From Marinobacter sp. F4216 (GTDB lineage: Bacteria; Pseudomonadota; Gammaproteobacteria; Pseudomonadales; Oleiphilaceae), in NCBI RefSeq assembly GCF_019931195.1, contig NZ_JAIOUO010000005.1, positions 1 through 64,000 of the forward strand: DNA of 64,000 nucleotides. Reading direction: 5' to 3'. Below, in pieces: positions 34,267 through 43,803 of this stretch (position 1 is the first letter of the stretch; each line of letters begins with the position of its first letter). The notes beneath the pieces are model-generated. The model was given only the letters and a program-made list of their open reading frames with translations. It did no database searches and was not told where the DNA came from. The position numbers were made by a program, and so were the translations under genes.

Positions 34267-36087
34267 ATGACCGATCCCAAAACATTATCCACCGCCTTGC
34301 TTGCGATTGGCCTGAGCTTTCCGGCGGTTGCCGCCGAACCCGATCTGAATCCTCAGAACGATGTGTATTTCGGCAATTTCCACATTCACTCAAGCTGGTC
34401 TTTCGACGCGTACATCAATGGCGCCGCCACCGGCCCGGATGGTGCCTACCGGTGGGCCAAGGGTGAGGAAATCCCCGGGGGTGGTGATGGCACGCCTCTG
34501 AAAATCAAAGTTCCCCTGGACTGGTACATCGTGGCGGACCACGCCGAATACCTCGGCGCCCTGCCGATGATGGCCGATGAAGACAGCCCCGCCAGCAAGC
34601 ATCCACTGGCGGACGCCATTACCGGGGATGATCCCAAGGCCTCGTTCGACGCCTACACCGAAATACTCGATGGCATCTCTAACCGGAACAAGGATCCGAT
34701 CCTGGGCAGCGACGAAATCAGCACCGATATTTGGTCAAAGGTGATCAAGAACGCGGACAAGCACTACGAACCCGGCAAGTTCACCACCTTTGTCGGGTTT
34801 GAATGGACCTCCAACCCCAGTTGGCAGAATCTGCATCGGATCGTGTTCTTCAAAGGCTCGGAAAACCTGCCCGACAAGCCACTGTCGGCGGTCGACACCG
34901 ATGTGCCCGAAGAGCTCTGGGCGTGGATGAACCAGCAGCGGGAAAACGGAGCCGAAGTACTCGCGGTACCCCACAATGGTAACGCCAGTAATGGCCTGAT
35001 GTTCCCGACGGAACAGTCATACGGTGGCAGTGCCCTGACCGAAGACTATGCCGAAAACCGGATGCGGAATGAGCCGGTGTATGAGATCACCCAGATCAAG
35101 GGCACCTCGGAAACCCATCCGAAACTCTCACCGAACGATGAGTTTGGCGGTTTTGAGCTTTGGGATTACACCCTCGCTTCAACCGCAACCCCACCTGAGA
35201 AGAAAAAGGGCGGTTACATGCGTGAAGCGCTGATCCGGGGCCTGAAACTGGAAGCCGAAGGCAACGGCAATCCGTTCAAATACGGTTTCATCGGTGACTC
35301 GGACACCCACAACTCGGCCGCGACCATTGAAGAGGACAACTACTCCGGCAAATTCGGTTTCGAAAACGACCCCAAACACCGCCTTGAAGGCCCGCCCGGA
35401 GTCAGTGAAGCCGCTGCCAAGCAGGTTCGGCAATTCAGCAGTGGCGGTGTCGCCGGTGTCTGGGCCGGAGCTAACACTCGCGAGGAGATTTTTGAGGCAA
35501 TTGCCCGAAAGGAAACCTACGCCACATCGGGCCCGCGCCTGAAGGTAAGGTTCTTTGGCGGGTTTGATTACGGCGAAAACAGCCTCGAAGACAGCGACTG
35601 GTTAAAAGCGGCCTACGACAAGGGCGTGCCTATGGGCGGCGACCTGACGGCAGCACCCGATGGCAAAGCCCCCAGTTTCCTGATCCACGCCATGAAAGAG
35701 GCCAACGGCGCCAATCTGGATCGCATTCAGATCATCAAGGGCTGGCTGGATGAGAACGGCGAACCCCAGGAGAAAATCTACGATGTGGCGCTGTCCGACG
35801 GACGCAAGGCCGCCGAGGATGGCGATGTTCCTCCGGTGGGTAACACCGTCAACACCAGGGACGCCACCTATACCAACGACATTGGCGATGCCCAATTAGC
35901 GACCGTATGGACGGACCCGGATTTCCAGGCCGATCAACGGGCGGTTTACTACGCCCGCGTGCTGCAAATACCTACGCCGCGCTGGTCGTTGTATGACGCG
36001 GTGAAACTCGGGGTCGAACCGCCGAAGGATCTTCCGACCTCGATACAGGAACGGGCATGGACCAGCCCGATCTGGTACACACCGTGA
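34267..36087 (+). CDS. DUF3604-family exported protein (PHP-like)
   Basis: Signal peptide ([18 protein letters not shown]), then [40 protein letters not shown] and [12 protein letters not shown]. The HxH, DHAE and D-T-H motifs look like a PHP-type metal site, as proposed for DUF3604. The full 606 aa is normal for the family. Substrate unknown; probably a periplasmic metallohydrolase. It ends adjacent to the converging rlmE with no spacer. Confidence 0.88.
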   Translation: MTDPKTLSTALLAIGLSFPAVAAEPDLNPQNDVYFGNFHIHSSWSFDAYINGAATGPDGAYRWAKGEEIPGGGDGTPLKIKVPLDWYIVADHAEYLGALPMMADEDSPASKHPLADAITGDDPKASFDAYTEILDGISNRNKDPILGSDEISTDIWSKVIKNADKHYEPGKFTTFVGFEWTSNPSWQNLHRIVFFKGSENLPDKPLSAVDTDVPEELWAWMNQQRENGAEVLAVPHNGNASNGLMFPTEQSYGGSALTEDYAENRMRNEPVYEITQIKGTSETHPKLSPNDEFGGFELWDYTLASTATPPEKKKGGYMREALIRGLKLEAEGNGNPFKYGFIGDSDTHNSAATIEEDNYSGKFGFENDPKHRLEGPPGVSEAAAKQVRQFSSGGVAGVWAGANTREEIFEAIARKETYATSGPRLKVRFFGGFDYGENSLEDSDWLKAAYDKGVPMGGDLTAAPDGKAPSFLIHAMKEANGANLDRIQIIKGWLDENGEPQEKIYDVALSDGRKAAEDGDVPPVGNTVNTRDATYTNDIGDAQLATVWTDPDFQADQRAVYYARVLQIPTPRWSLYDAVKLGVEPPKDLPTSIQERAWTSPIWYTP

Positions 36088-36708
36088 TCAGCCCTTGAAG
36101 CCCTTGCCCAGAATATAAACTTCCCGGGAGCGGGCGCGGGAGGAGTCCGGCTTGCGCACCACCACCTTGTCGAACGCGGCGCGTACGGATTTCAGGTACT
36201 CGTCGTAGCCCTCGCCCTGAAACACTTTGGCCAGGAAGTCGCCTTTCGGCTTGAGCACCTGGCAGGCCATATCCAGCGCCAGTTCCACCAGATACATGGA
36301 GGACGCCTGGTCCGCCACGGCGATGCCGCTGATGTTCGGCGCCATGTCCGAGATCACCACATCCACCGGGGTATCACCGAGGGTCGCCATGATCTCATCA
36401 AACACCTCGTTCTCGGTGAAATCGCCCTGGATGAACTCCACGCCGGCAATCGGGTCCATCGGCAGGATGTCCGAAGCGATGACCCGGCCCTTGTGCCCAA
36501 CCAGGTCGGCCGCCACCTGGGACCAGCCGCCAGGCGCCGAACCCAGGTCCATCACCACCATGTTGGGACGAATCAGGCGATCCTTCTTGCTGATTTCCAG
36601 AAGCTTGTAGCTGGCTCGGGAACGATAACCATCCAGCTGCGCCTGTTTCACGAAGGGATCGTTGACGTGCTCTTCAAGCCAGCGGTTGCTACTTTTTGAT
36701 CGGGCCAT
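36088..36708 (-). CDS. rlmE: 23S rRNA (uridine-2552-2'-O)-methyltransferase
   Basis: 206 aa. [20 protein letters not shown] supplies the catalytic Lys, [20 protein letters not shown] the SAM site, [13 protein letters not shown] the Asp, [17 protein letters not shown] the second Lys, and [11 protein letters not shown] the Glu: the K-D-K-E tetrad of RrmJ/FtsJ. It modifies U2552 of 23S rRNA in the 50S subunit. The usual neighbour ftsH is not downstream in this window. Confidence 0.96.
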   Translation of the reverse strand: MARSKSSNRWLEEHVNDPFVKQAQLDGYRSRASYKLLEISKKDRLIRPNMVVMDLGSAPGGWSQVAADLVGHKGRVIASDILPMDPIAGVEFIQGDFTENEVFDEIMATLGDTPVDVVISDMAPNISGIAVADQASSMYLVELALDMACQVLKPKGDFLAKVFQGEGYDEYLKSVRAAFDKVVVRKPDSSRARSREVYILGKGFKG

Positions 36709-36865
36709 AGGGATTCTTCAAACCGGAGGAGGACAGTCTCTTATTGTACGTGTCGCCTCCGTGCCCGGCAAAACCCTGACAGCCGCCCCGGTCCCACGTA
36801 CAATCAACCCGTCGTACCGCCAGCCTGACCTGCCGGAGCCCCCACGAGACACACAGGCCATCACC

Positions 36866-37606
36866 GTGAAACTGAATGACATCCGGAAACTGCACCAGAA
36901 AAAATACCGCAATGCGTTCAAACATTATCTGGTGGAGGGTGAACATCTGGTTCAGGAACTGCAGAAGGCGGCAGTACACCAGCCAGCGCTGCGCAACGCC
37001 GAACTCTACGTGACAGATGCCTACGAACACTGGCAAAGCCCGTTTACCACACACGTCGTCGGCGAGCGCCAGATGGCGCAACTGGCCGATACCCAGCATC
37101 CCCAGGGGATTCTGGCGGTGGTGCCCATCCCCGACGGGAATCAGGAAATAAGCCCGGTTGACGGGGAACGGGCAATTTACCTGTATGAAGTTCAGGACCC
37201 GGGCAACCTGGGTACCATTCTGCGCACCCTTGCCTGGTTCGGGGGCTTCCGCTGCCTGCTCAGCCCCGGCAGTGTTGATCCGTACAATCCCAAGGTGGTA
37301 CGGGCAAGCATGGGCGCCCTCTTCCACCTGCCTCTGGAAACCGACGTACCTCTGGACATCCTGGCCAGACGGTACAGCAACATTGCCAGTCTCGACCTGA
37401 ACGGCAAACAGCTGACCAGCGACGGGTTTCACCGGCACGATTGCTACCTGTTCGGTAATGAAGCCCGGGGTGTACCACGACAGGCACTGGAAAAGCTCGG
37501 AACAACGGCCTACACCATCGAGGGACGCGGCGATATTGAATCCCTGAACCTGGCCACCTCGGTCAACATCTGCGCCTACGAACTGGTCCGGAAACCGTCA
37601 GACTGA
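36866..37606 (+). CDS. SpoU/TrmH-family RNA 2'-O-methyltransferase
   Basis: GTG start at 36866 (MKLNDIRKLHQKKYRNAFKH after initiation), with an N-terminal substrate-binding segment (YLVEGEHLVQEL). The SPOUT knot follows: YEVQDPGNLGTILRTLAWFG, LFGNEARGVPRQ and IESLNLATSVNICAYEL. 246 aa. The RNA target cannot be assigned. It is divergent from rlmE, and their promoters share the 157-base gap. Confidence 0.88.
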   Translation: MKLNDIRKLHQKKYRNAFKHYLVEGEHLVQELQKAAVHQPALRNAELYVTDAYEHWQSPFTTHVVGERQMAQLADTQHPQGILAVVPIPDGNQEISPVDGERAIYLYEVQDPGNLGTILRTLAWFGGFRCLLSPGSVDPYNPKVVRASMGALFHLPLETDVPLDILARRYSNIASLDLNGKQLTSDGFHRHDCYLFGNEARGVPRQALEKLGTTAYTIEGRGDIESLNLATSVNICAYELVRKPSD

Positions 37607-37713
37607 TCAGGTTGAGCCCTCCCGGCAGTCAATGTGGCAGATTTTGTCATTGCCAGTAGCTTGCTCATTGAAGACGATGGTGGCCCGATGTCGCCAATCC
37701 GGAATACGCCTGC

Positions 37714-38376
37714 ATGGAATCCTATCTTCAGAGCACCACCTTCTTTGACTACCAGCACCCGGCCATCCGTGACTGGATGGAAAAGCAGCTTGCTGGCGTG
37801 CCAGAAGACCCCATTGAGCGGATCAAGACCCTGTACCTGGCGGTGCGGGACGGCATCACTTATAACCCCTACGTGTTCAAGACTGACCCGGTCACGCTCA
37901 CGGCCAGTTACGCTCTGACCTCGGGCGAAACCTACTGCATCCCGAAGGCGGTATTACTTGGGGCTGCCGCCCGTGCCCTGGGCATCCCCAGCCGCCTGGC
38001 CCTGGCAGATGTGCGCAACCACCTGTCGAGCCCGAAGCTGATCGAGTACCTGCAATCTGATGTGTTCTGCATGCACGGGTTTATCGAGCTGTACCTGAAC
38101 GGGCGGTGGGTGAAAGCCACGCCGGCCTTTAACCGGTCACTGTGCGAACTGATGAACGTGGAACCACTGGCCTTTGACGGGGTGAACGATTCGGTGTTTC
38201 AGGAATACACCGAATCCGGTCAGGCTCATATGGAATATGTGAGGGATCACGGGGTGTTCGGGGATGTGCCACACGAGTTCATAGTGGCTGGCGTACAGGC
38301 GGCTTACCCTCACCTGTTCGAGAGTCGCCAGCTCATTGCTGCCGGGCCTCGCACCCTGGCATCGGAAGTCGGCTGA
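37714..38376 (+). CDS. Transglutaminase-like protein
   Basis: VRDGITYNPYVFKTDPVTLT, TSGETYCIPKAVLLGAAARA (nucleophile Cys), FCMHGFIELYLNGRWVKATP (catalytic His) and AFNRSLCEL (Asp expected nearby; Asn in AFN) outline the transglutaminase-like papain fold. 220 aa, cytoplasmic, no signal peptide. Probably a peptidase or amidase; substrate unknown. The ribosome site is weak. It abuts the converging periplasmic-binding-protein gene. Confidence 0.82.
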   Translation: MESYLQSTTFFDYQHPAIRDWMEKQLAGVPEDPIERIKTLYLAVRDGITYNPYVFKTDPVTLTASYALTSGETYCIPKAVLLGAAARALGIPSRLALADVRNHLSSPKLIEYLQSDVFCMHGFIELYLNGRWVKATPAFNRSLCELMNVEPLAFDGVNDSVFQEYTESGQAHMEYVRDHGVFGDVPHEFIVAGVQAAYPHLFESRQLIAAGPRTLASEVG

Positions 38377-39567
38377 TCAGCCTCCAACGGGCTCCGGCTC
38401 GGCGCGGGTGACCTGCACATCTTTCGCACCACTGCCGGCCAGGGCATCTGTGAAGGCATCCAGCAATTGATCGGCACTGTTCAAGGCGCTGGCCTGCTCG
38501 GGATGATGCACCCGGCTGAACCGGCGGAAATCCACCGCCTGCCAGTTATCCGGATTCAGCAGGCGTTGCACCTGCGCCACATTCTCACGGGTCACTGCGT
38601 GCAACCTGTACTGCAGCACCGAGTCCTCGGGCTGACTCGCAAAATCCTGGCCGTGGTGATAATCGTGCAACAACACCATCAGTAACCCGCCGGCCATAAA
38701 GTGGCGCCCCAGGCTCACGGCCATTTCGCCACGCTCGATGGCATCCAGCGCCCTGGGCTCCCAGTCAACGCCACCGACCAGTATGTCCTTACCGGGCACC
38801 AGGCCAACCTGTTTCACCGCATCCAGGGCTCCCAGCGCCATTCCGTCGCTGGCGCTCCAGACCGACCGGGTATCGGGATAACGCTTTAGCAGGATGCCGG
38901 TCTTGTACGCCGCTGCATCGCCGTTCCAGTCCGCGGAGACCAGTTGGGCAAGGTCAATACCCTGGCCATCGGCCGCGGCTATGAGGCCCTGGCTGCGATC
39001 CTTGGAGGCGGACGAGTCGAGCGTACCGCCGAGGGCAATCATCGGGACCGGCTGGTCCGATTGCACGATACCCTGCTGACGAACCTGTTGCTCCAGGAAC
39101 CGGGTCAGCATCTCCCCAGCAGCGACGTTGTCCGCACTGAGGTGACCCAGCCAGCCAAGCATGCTATCCCGGGGCGAACCCACCGCCGCTCTGGTGTATT
39201 CCGGCACCTGTGTATTGAAGGTAAAGACCTTGACGCCCACAGCGTTGGCCAGGCTCAGCATCTGGGTCGTTACATTTTCCTTGCACATAAACACCAGATA
39301 ATCCGGTTTTTCGGGCCGGTTCAAAACCTTCCTGGCCAGTTTCAGGTAACTAAACCGGTGCTCTTCCTCATCAACCAGCACTTCCAGGTCCATCTCCAGA
39401 TCAGTGGCAACGGCGGTCATGAATCCGGACACCAGGTTCCAGAAACGGGAGTCATCAGGGGAAAGGAAAATGACGTTCGGTCGGGTACCGCTTGCCGAAG
39501 CCAGAAACGAATAGCAAAACAGCACTGCCAGCAGGGTCGAGCGAGTAACAATCGTCAATACAGGCAC
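38377..39567 (-). CDS. Periplasmic sugar-binding protein (LacI/RbsB type)
   Basis: GTG start (AGGAG six bases upstream), then a hydrophobic signal ending FLASASG. PNVIFLSPDDSRFWNLVSGF, then VFTFNTQVPEY, LGHLSADNVAAGEMLTRFLE and WSASDGMALGALDAVKQVGL, follow the type-I periplasmic-binding fold (Peripla_BP_4). 396 aa is slightly long because of a C-terminal extension (about 330-396). No ABC permease or ATPase is adjacent, so it may feed a sensor kinase or cyclase instead of a transporter. Confidence 0.82.
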   Translation of the reverse strand: MPVLTIVTRSTLLAVLFCYSFLASASGTRPNVIFLSPDDSRFWNLVSGFMTAVATDLEMDLEVLVDEEEHRFSYLKLARKVLNRPEKPDYLVFMCKENVTTQMLSLANAVGVKVFTFNTQVPEYTRAAVGSPRDSMLGWLGHLSADNVAAGEMLTRFLEQQVRQQGIVQSDQPVPMIALGGTLDSSASKDRSQGLIAAADGQGIDLAQLVSADWNGDAAAYKTGILLKRYPDTRSVWSASDGMALGALDAVKQVGLVPGKDILVGGVDWEPRALDAIERGEMAVSLGRHFMAGGLLMVLLHDYHHGQDFASQPEDSVLQYRLHAVTRENVAQVQRLLNPDNWQAVDFRRFSRVHHPEQASALNSADQLLDAFTDALAGSGAKDVQVTRAEPEPVGG

Positions 39568-39636
39568 CCAGAACTCCTGGTCAATGGCTTAGGAAGCGCA
39601 ATAACTTACTGCAATAGCAGGGTGCCAACAAGCAAA

Positions 39637-39660
39637 GGGGGCCAGTATTGGCCCCCTCTT
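39637..39660 (-). terminator. Terminator of ahpF
   Basis: GGGGGCCA pairs with TGGCCCCC, located 22 bases past the ahpF stop on the minus strand. A modest AAAG/CTTT extension is present. Confidence 0.65.
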
Positions 39661-39682
39661 CAGGTTCAACGCCCGGGCAACA

Positions 39683-41275
39683 TCAGGCCGCCTGGACATC
39701 CTCCTCGTCATCCTGAGCGGAATTCCGGATCAGGAAGTCAAAGGCACTCAGGGCGGCCTTGGAGCCTTCCCCCATGGAGATCACGATCTGCTTGTAGGGT
39801 ACCGTGGTCGCGTCACCTGCTGCGAACACACCCGGAATGGACGTTTCGTTCCGATCGTTCACCACGATTTCTCCGTGCTGGCTCAGCTCAATGTCGCCTT
39901 TCAGCCACTCGGTGTTGGGCACCAGGCCAATCTGAACAAACACACCCTCGAGAGCAACGTGGTGGTTATCACCGGTGTTGCGATCGGTGTAGCTCAGGCC
40001 ATTGACCTTGCCGTTCTCACCGGTGATTTCGGTGGTCTGGCCGGACGTAATGATTTCCACGTTCTTCAGGCTGCGCAGTTTCTTCTGCAGTACGTCGTCT
40101 GCACGCATCTCGGCACCGAATTCGATCAGCGTCACGTGGCCGACAATCCCGGCCAGATCGATGGCCGCTTCCACGCCGGAGTTACCGCCACCGATGACCG
40201 CGACACGCTTGCCCTTGAACAGCGGGCCGTCACAGTGCGGGCAGTAGGCGACGCCCTTGTTACGGTACTCGTCCTCACCCGGAACACCCAGCTGGCGCCA
40301 GCGGGCGCCGGTGGACAGGACAAGGGTCCGCGCTTTCAGGGATGCGCCATTGGCCAGGCGCACTTCATGCAGGCCGCCAGTCCGGGCAGCAGGAATCAGC
40401 TTTTCTGCCCGCTGCATGTTCATGATGTCGACATCGTACTCATTGACGTGCTGCTCCATGGCAGCCACCAGCTTGGGACCCTCGGTGTAGGGCACGGAAA
40501 TCAGGTTCTCGATACCCATGGTGTCGGCCACCTGGCCACCAAAGCGCTCTGCTGCAATACCGGTAGAAATGCCTTTGCGGGAGGCGTAGATAGCGGCCGC
40601 AGAACCGGCCGGCCCACCACCGATGACCAGCACCTCGAACGGATCTTTCTGGTTCAGCTTCTCAGCCTCTTTCTCGTCCGACTTGGTGTCCAGTCTGGCG
40701 ACGATTTCTTCCAGGGTCATCCGACCGGAGCCCCAGGCTTCACCGTTCAGGTAAACGCTGGGCACCGCCATCACCTCGCGCTGTTCCACTTCGTCCTGGA
40801 ACAGGGCGCCATCGATGGAGGTGTGTTTGATGTTCGGGTTCAGCACACTCATCAGGTTGAGGGCCTGTACCACGTCCGGGCAGTTCTGGCACGACAGGGA
40901 GAAGTAGGTCTCAAACTCGAAAGCGCCTTCCAGCGCCTGAACCCGTTCAATGACGTCCTGGGACACCTTGGGGGGGTGACCACCCACCTGCAGCAGAGCC
41001 AGCACCAGCGACGTGAACTCGTGGCCCATGGGAATACCGGCAAACCGAACACCAATGTCCGTGCCGACCCGGTTGATGGAGAAGGATGGCCGACGGACGG
41101 TGTCGCTGTCCTCGGTCCGCAGGCTGATTTTATCGGACATCGCCGCCAGTTCTTCCAGCAGGCCCTTCAGTTCCTGGGACTTGGCGCCATCGTCATAGGC
41201 CGCCACCAGCTCGATCGGCTGCTGCAGTTTTTCCATGTAGGCGTTCAGCTGTGCCTTGATGTTCGCGTCCAACAT
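39683..41275 (-). CDS. ahpF: Alkyl hydroperoxide reductase subunit F
   Basis: 530 aa. The N-terminal double-thioredoxin part has the C-x-x-C in [16 protein letters not shown]. The FAD site is [20 protein letters not shown], the reductase disulfide is [13 protein letters not shown], the NADH site is [17 protein letters not shown], and the C-terminus is [15 protein letters not shown]. It passes electrons from NADH to AhpC. It is not adjacent to ahpC: two other genes intervene, and both ahp genes have OxyR-type motifs upstream. Confidence 0.96.
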   Translation of the reverse strand: MLDANIKAQLNAYMEKLQQPIELVAAYDDGAKSQELKGLLEELAAMSDKISLRTEDSDTVRRPSFSINRVGTDIGVRFAGIPMGHEFTSLVLALLQVGGHPPKVSQDVIERVQALEGAFEFETYFSLSCQNCPDVVQALNLMSVLNPNIKHTSIDGALFQDEVEQREVMAVPSVYLNGEAWGSGRMTLEEIVARLDTKSDEKEAEKLNQKDPFEVLVIGGGPAGSAAAIYASRKGISTGIAAERFGGQVADTMGIENLISVPYTEGPKLVAAMEQHVNEYDVDIMNMQRAEKLIPAARTGGLHEVRLANGASLKARTLVLSTGARWRQLGVPGEDEYRNKGVAYCPHCDGPLFKGKRVAVIGGGNSGVEAAIDLAGIVGHVTLIEFGAEMRADDVLQKKLRSLKNVEIITSGQTTEITGENGKVNGLSYTDRNTGDNHHVALEGVFVQIGLVPNTEWLKGDIELSQHGEIVVNDRNETSIPGVFAAGDATTVPYKQIVISMGEGSKAALSAFDFLIRNSAQDDEEDVQAA

Positions 41276-41412
41276 ACGGTTAGTGCTCCCCTACTCGATG
41301 CGTTAGATACTTTCGTTGTTAACGGAAACTGTTAATAACAACGGGTTTGAACTTGAACGTAACGATAAGGGTGCGCCACCTTCGGCTCAAATTGATTGAC
41401 CTTAATAGATTG

Positions 41413-41427
41413 ATAGGCGCCTGCTAT
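41413..41427 (-). promoter_or_regulatory. OxyR-like half site upstream of ahpF
   Basis: ATAG-GCGCCTG-CTAT, the ATAG-N7-CTAT unit of OxyR operators, about 138 bases before the ahpF start. Extra ATAGs occur at 41405 and 41437 but off the ideal spacing. The rest of 41276-41575 holds no gene. Confidence 0.5.
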
Positions 41428-41575
41428 TCAAACACCATAGATTTCATTAATGAACAGGCGAAGATCCCGGCGCCGATAGGACGAATAGCGCATATCAGGG
41501 TGTCAGAGCATTCCATTATGATGAGAGGAGGTAACTCATTCGCACAGCCTCTGCGATAATCAGGTAAAACCATTC

Positions 41576-42298
41576 ATGTTTCTAGACCGCTTTCACTCCG
41601 TTCAAAATGGATTCGTTCGGATTACTCCTGTGCAAGCCAGCCAGTTTGCCAAGGAAATTGCCGGGGACTTCAACCCGATTCACGACCCCGATGCCCGCCG
41701 TTTCTGCGTACCCGGCGACCTTCTGTTCGCGCTGGTACTCTCGCGCTTTGGCCTGTCGGAGCGGATGAGTTTCTGCTTCAAGGCCCTGCTGAGCAAAGAC
41801 GTGGGTCTGGCGTTTCATACCCCCTCGGAGGAACGGATTGAAGTGGCGGACGCCAGCGGAAAGGTTTACCTGGAGGTAGACCGAAGCGGCGACACAGTTC
41901 GGGATCCTGCGGTGATTGAAGATTTTACCCGCTGTTATGTGTCGGCATCGGGCAAGAACTTTCCCCATACGCTTCAGCCGCTGATGGAATCCAAGGGCGT
42001 GATGTTCAACCCGGAACGGCCCATGGTGATGTACGAGAGCATGAGTTTGGCACTGGACAGCCTGGCCATCACATCACCGGATCTGGAACTGGAGAGCGCG
42101 GACCTGCAGGACCATGGCAAACGTGGCCAGGTGTTTCTGAATTACCGGCTGCTGTCCGGCGGACAGGTCGAGGGGGAGGTCACCAAGAGTCTGGTGCTGA
42201 GCGGACTTCGCCCCTACAACGCCGATGACATGGCCAAGGTGCTCGACCATTTCTACCAGCTCAAGGCAAGAGGCGTGGATTACGGCAGTACTGTCTGA
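41576..42298 (+). CDS. DUF3581-family protein
   Basis: 240 aa. FAKEIAGDFNPIHDPDARRF, VPGDLLFALVLSRFGLSERM and NFPHTLQPLMESKGVMFNPE match the DUF3581 family of marine gammaproteobacteria. The FNPIHD motif recalls hotdog-fold acyl-CoA hydratase/thioesterase sites, so a role in acyl metabolism is conceivable. Soluble. It lies between ahpF and a peroxiredoxin gene. Confidence 0.82.
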   Translation: MFLDRFHSVQNGFVRITPVQASQFAKEIAGDFNPIHDPDARRFCVPGDLLFALVLSRFGLSERMSFCFKALLSKDVGLAFHTPSEERIEVADASGKVYLEVDRSGDTVRDPAVIEDFTRCYVSASGKNFPHTLQPLMESKGVMFNPERPMVMYESMSLALDSLAITSPDLELESADLQDHGKRGQVFLNYRLLSGGQVEGEVTKSLVLSGLRPYNADDMAKVLDHFYQLKARGVDYGSTV

Positions 42299-42361
42299 TG
42301 TACCATAGCTTTACCAAGACCAGACATCCCATTTCCATAGCGAAAAACGGAGAACCCATTC

Positions 42362-42838
42362 ATGACGATTCAGGTAGGCGACAAGGTCCCGGATATTGAA
42401 CTTCGGGTTATGAGCAATGATGGCCCACAGGCGGTGCGCACAGGCGAACTGATGGCTGGCAAGAAGGTGGTCCTGTTTGCGGTCCCCGGCGCCTTCACCC
42501 CTACGTGCTCGGCGGCACACCTGCCCGGTTTTGTGGTGGACGCGGACAAGATCAAGGCCAAAGGCGTCGACAGCATCATCTGTACGTCCGTGAACGATGC
42601 CTTTGTGATGGACGCCTGGGGCAAGGCTCACAATGCCGATCACATCGTGATGCTGGCCGATGGCCTGGGCGAATTTGCGGCTGCGCTCGGCCTGACCCAG
42701 GACCGAACCGCCGGGCAAATGGGCATCCGTAGCCAGCGTTATGCCATGGTGATCGACGATGGCGTCGTCTCGCTGTTGAACATCGATGAAAAAGGGCTGG
42801 AAACCACCAGTTCGGAGGCCATTCTGGCGGCGCTCTGA
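42362..42838 (+). CDS. Atypical 2-Cys peroxiredoxin (Prx5-like)
   Basis: 158 aa. VLFAVPGAFTPTCSAAHLPG holds the peroxidatic Cys in the P-x-x-x-T-P-x-C-S frame. The gene opens with VGDKVPDIELRVM and ends LNIDEKGLETTSSEAIL, typical of Prx5/PrxII enzymes that reduce peroxides with glutaredoxin or thioredoxin. It sits between ahpF and ahpC, in line with a peroxide-defence cluster. Confidence 0.93.
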   Translation: MTIQVGDKVPDIELRVMSNDGPQAVRTGELMAGKKVVLFAVPGAFTPTCSAAHLPGFVVDADKIKAKGVDSIICTSVNDAFVMDAWGKAHNADHIVMLADGLGEFAAALGLTQDRTAGQMGIRSQRYAMVIDDGVVSLLNIDEKGLETTSSEAILAAL

Positions 42839-42880
42839 ACGGGTCTTATCCCGGCCGATTTTCACAGGCCGAGAAACAAC

Positions 42881-42910
42881 AAACCCCGGCACAAGCCGGG
42901 GTTTGTTTTT
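42881..42910 (+). terminator. Terminator between peroxiredoxin gene and ahpC
   Basis: AAACCCCGGC pairs with GCCGGGGTTT and is followed by GTTTTT; it serves the plus-strand gene. Confidence 0.85.
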
Positions 42911-42965
42911 GGCGCAGGGCCCGCCTCGCGGGCCCTTGTCCAGGGTAGTCCGGGTTACGGCTACC

Positions 42966-43529
42966 TTAGATCTTGCCAACCAGGTCCAAAGACGGAGCCA
43001 GAGTCTCTTCGCCTTCTTTCCACTTGGCCGGGCACACTTCACCCGGATTGTTGCGAACGTACTGAGCGGCCTTGATCTTGCGGACCAGGTCGTCTGCGTC
43101 ACGGCCGATGCCTTCAGCAGTGATTTCCATAGCCTGGATAACGCCGTCCGGGTCGATCACGAAAGTCGCACGATCGGCCAGGCCCTGGCCTTCACGCATC
43201 ACACCGAAGTTGTTGGTGATGGTGCCGGTCTGGTCGCCAACCATGTAGTAGTTGATCTTGCCAATGGTTTCGGAAGTGTCGTGCCACGCCTTGTGGGTGA
43301 AGTGGGTGTCGGTAGACACGGAGAATACTTCAACGCCCATCTTCTGCAGCTCTTCGTACTTGTCTGCAACGTCGCCCAGTTCGGTCGGGCAAACGAAAGT
43401 GAAGTCAGCCGGGTAGAAGAAGAATACAGCCCACTTGCCTTTCACGTCTGCTTCAGAGATCTCTACGAACTCGCCCTGTTTGAAAGCGGTTGCATTGAAC
43501 GGCTTGATCTCGCTGTTGATGATGCCCAT
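42966..43529 (-). CDS. ahpC: Alkyl hydroperoxide reductase subunit C
   Basis: 187 aa, the usual AhpC length. [20 protein letters not shown] carries the peroxidatic Cys and [14 protein letters not shown] the resolving Cys. The ATG at 43529 has AGGAG eight bases upstream. It reduces hydrogen peroxide and organic hydroperoxides with AhpF as the electron donor. An OxyR-type motif lies about 105 bases upstream. Confidence 0.97.
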   Translation of the reverse strand: MGIINSEIKPFNATAFKQGEFVEISEADVKGKWAVFFFYPADFTFVCPTELGDVADKYEELQKMGVEVFSVSTDTHFTHKAWHDTSETIGKINYYMVGDQTGTITNNFGVMREGQGLADRATFVIDPDGVIQAMEITAEGIGRDADDLVRKIKAAQYVRNNPGEVCPAKWKEGEETLAPSLDLVGKI

Positions 43530-43632
43530 TAAGAACACTCCTTTCTAAAAAGGTGGATGTATATATGAATTAACGACGCCTAGATTACGGATCCGGGCCG
43601 TCATGATGAAATTGATAATTCCCAAACCAAAG

Positions 43633-43647
43633 ATAGGCATTGGCTAT
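43633..43647 (-). promoter_or_regulatory. OxyR-like half site upstream of ahpC
   Basis: ATAG-GCATTGG-CTAT, the same ATAG-N7-CTAT unit as upstream of ahpF. The flanking second unit of the full 37-bp operator is not well conserved. Confidence 0.55.
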
Positions 43648-43803
43648 TTTGATCCGTGGACACGAAAACTCCCCACTATAGCCGGCAGTAAGTCTTTGTT
43701 CTTTCTACCGACGTGTTCCTTAATGGAGACGGAATCCGCCACTTCAACAGGCTGGGCGGTATTCATGATCTATTCTTAATGCTCTGCCGGGAGGACAGGG
43801 CTT

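Noticed and set aside
39875..41335. A 486-codon open frame on the plus strand
   Set aside because: Antisense to ahpF, whose cofactor and redox motifs are all intact.
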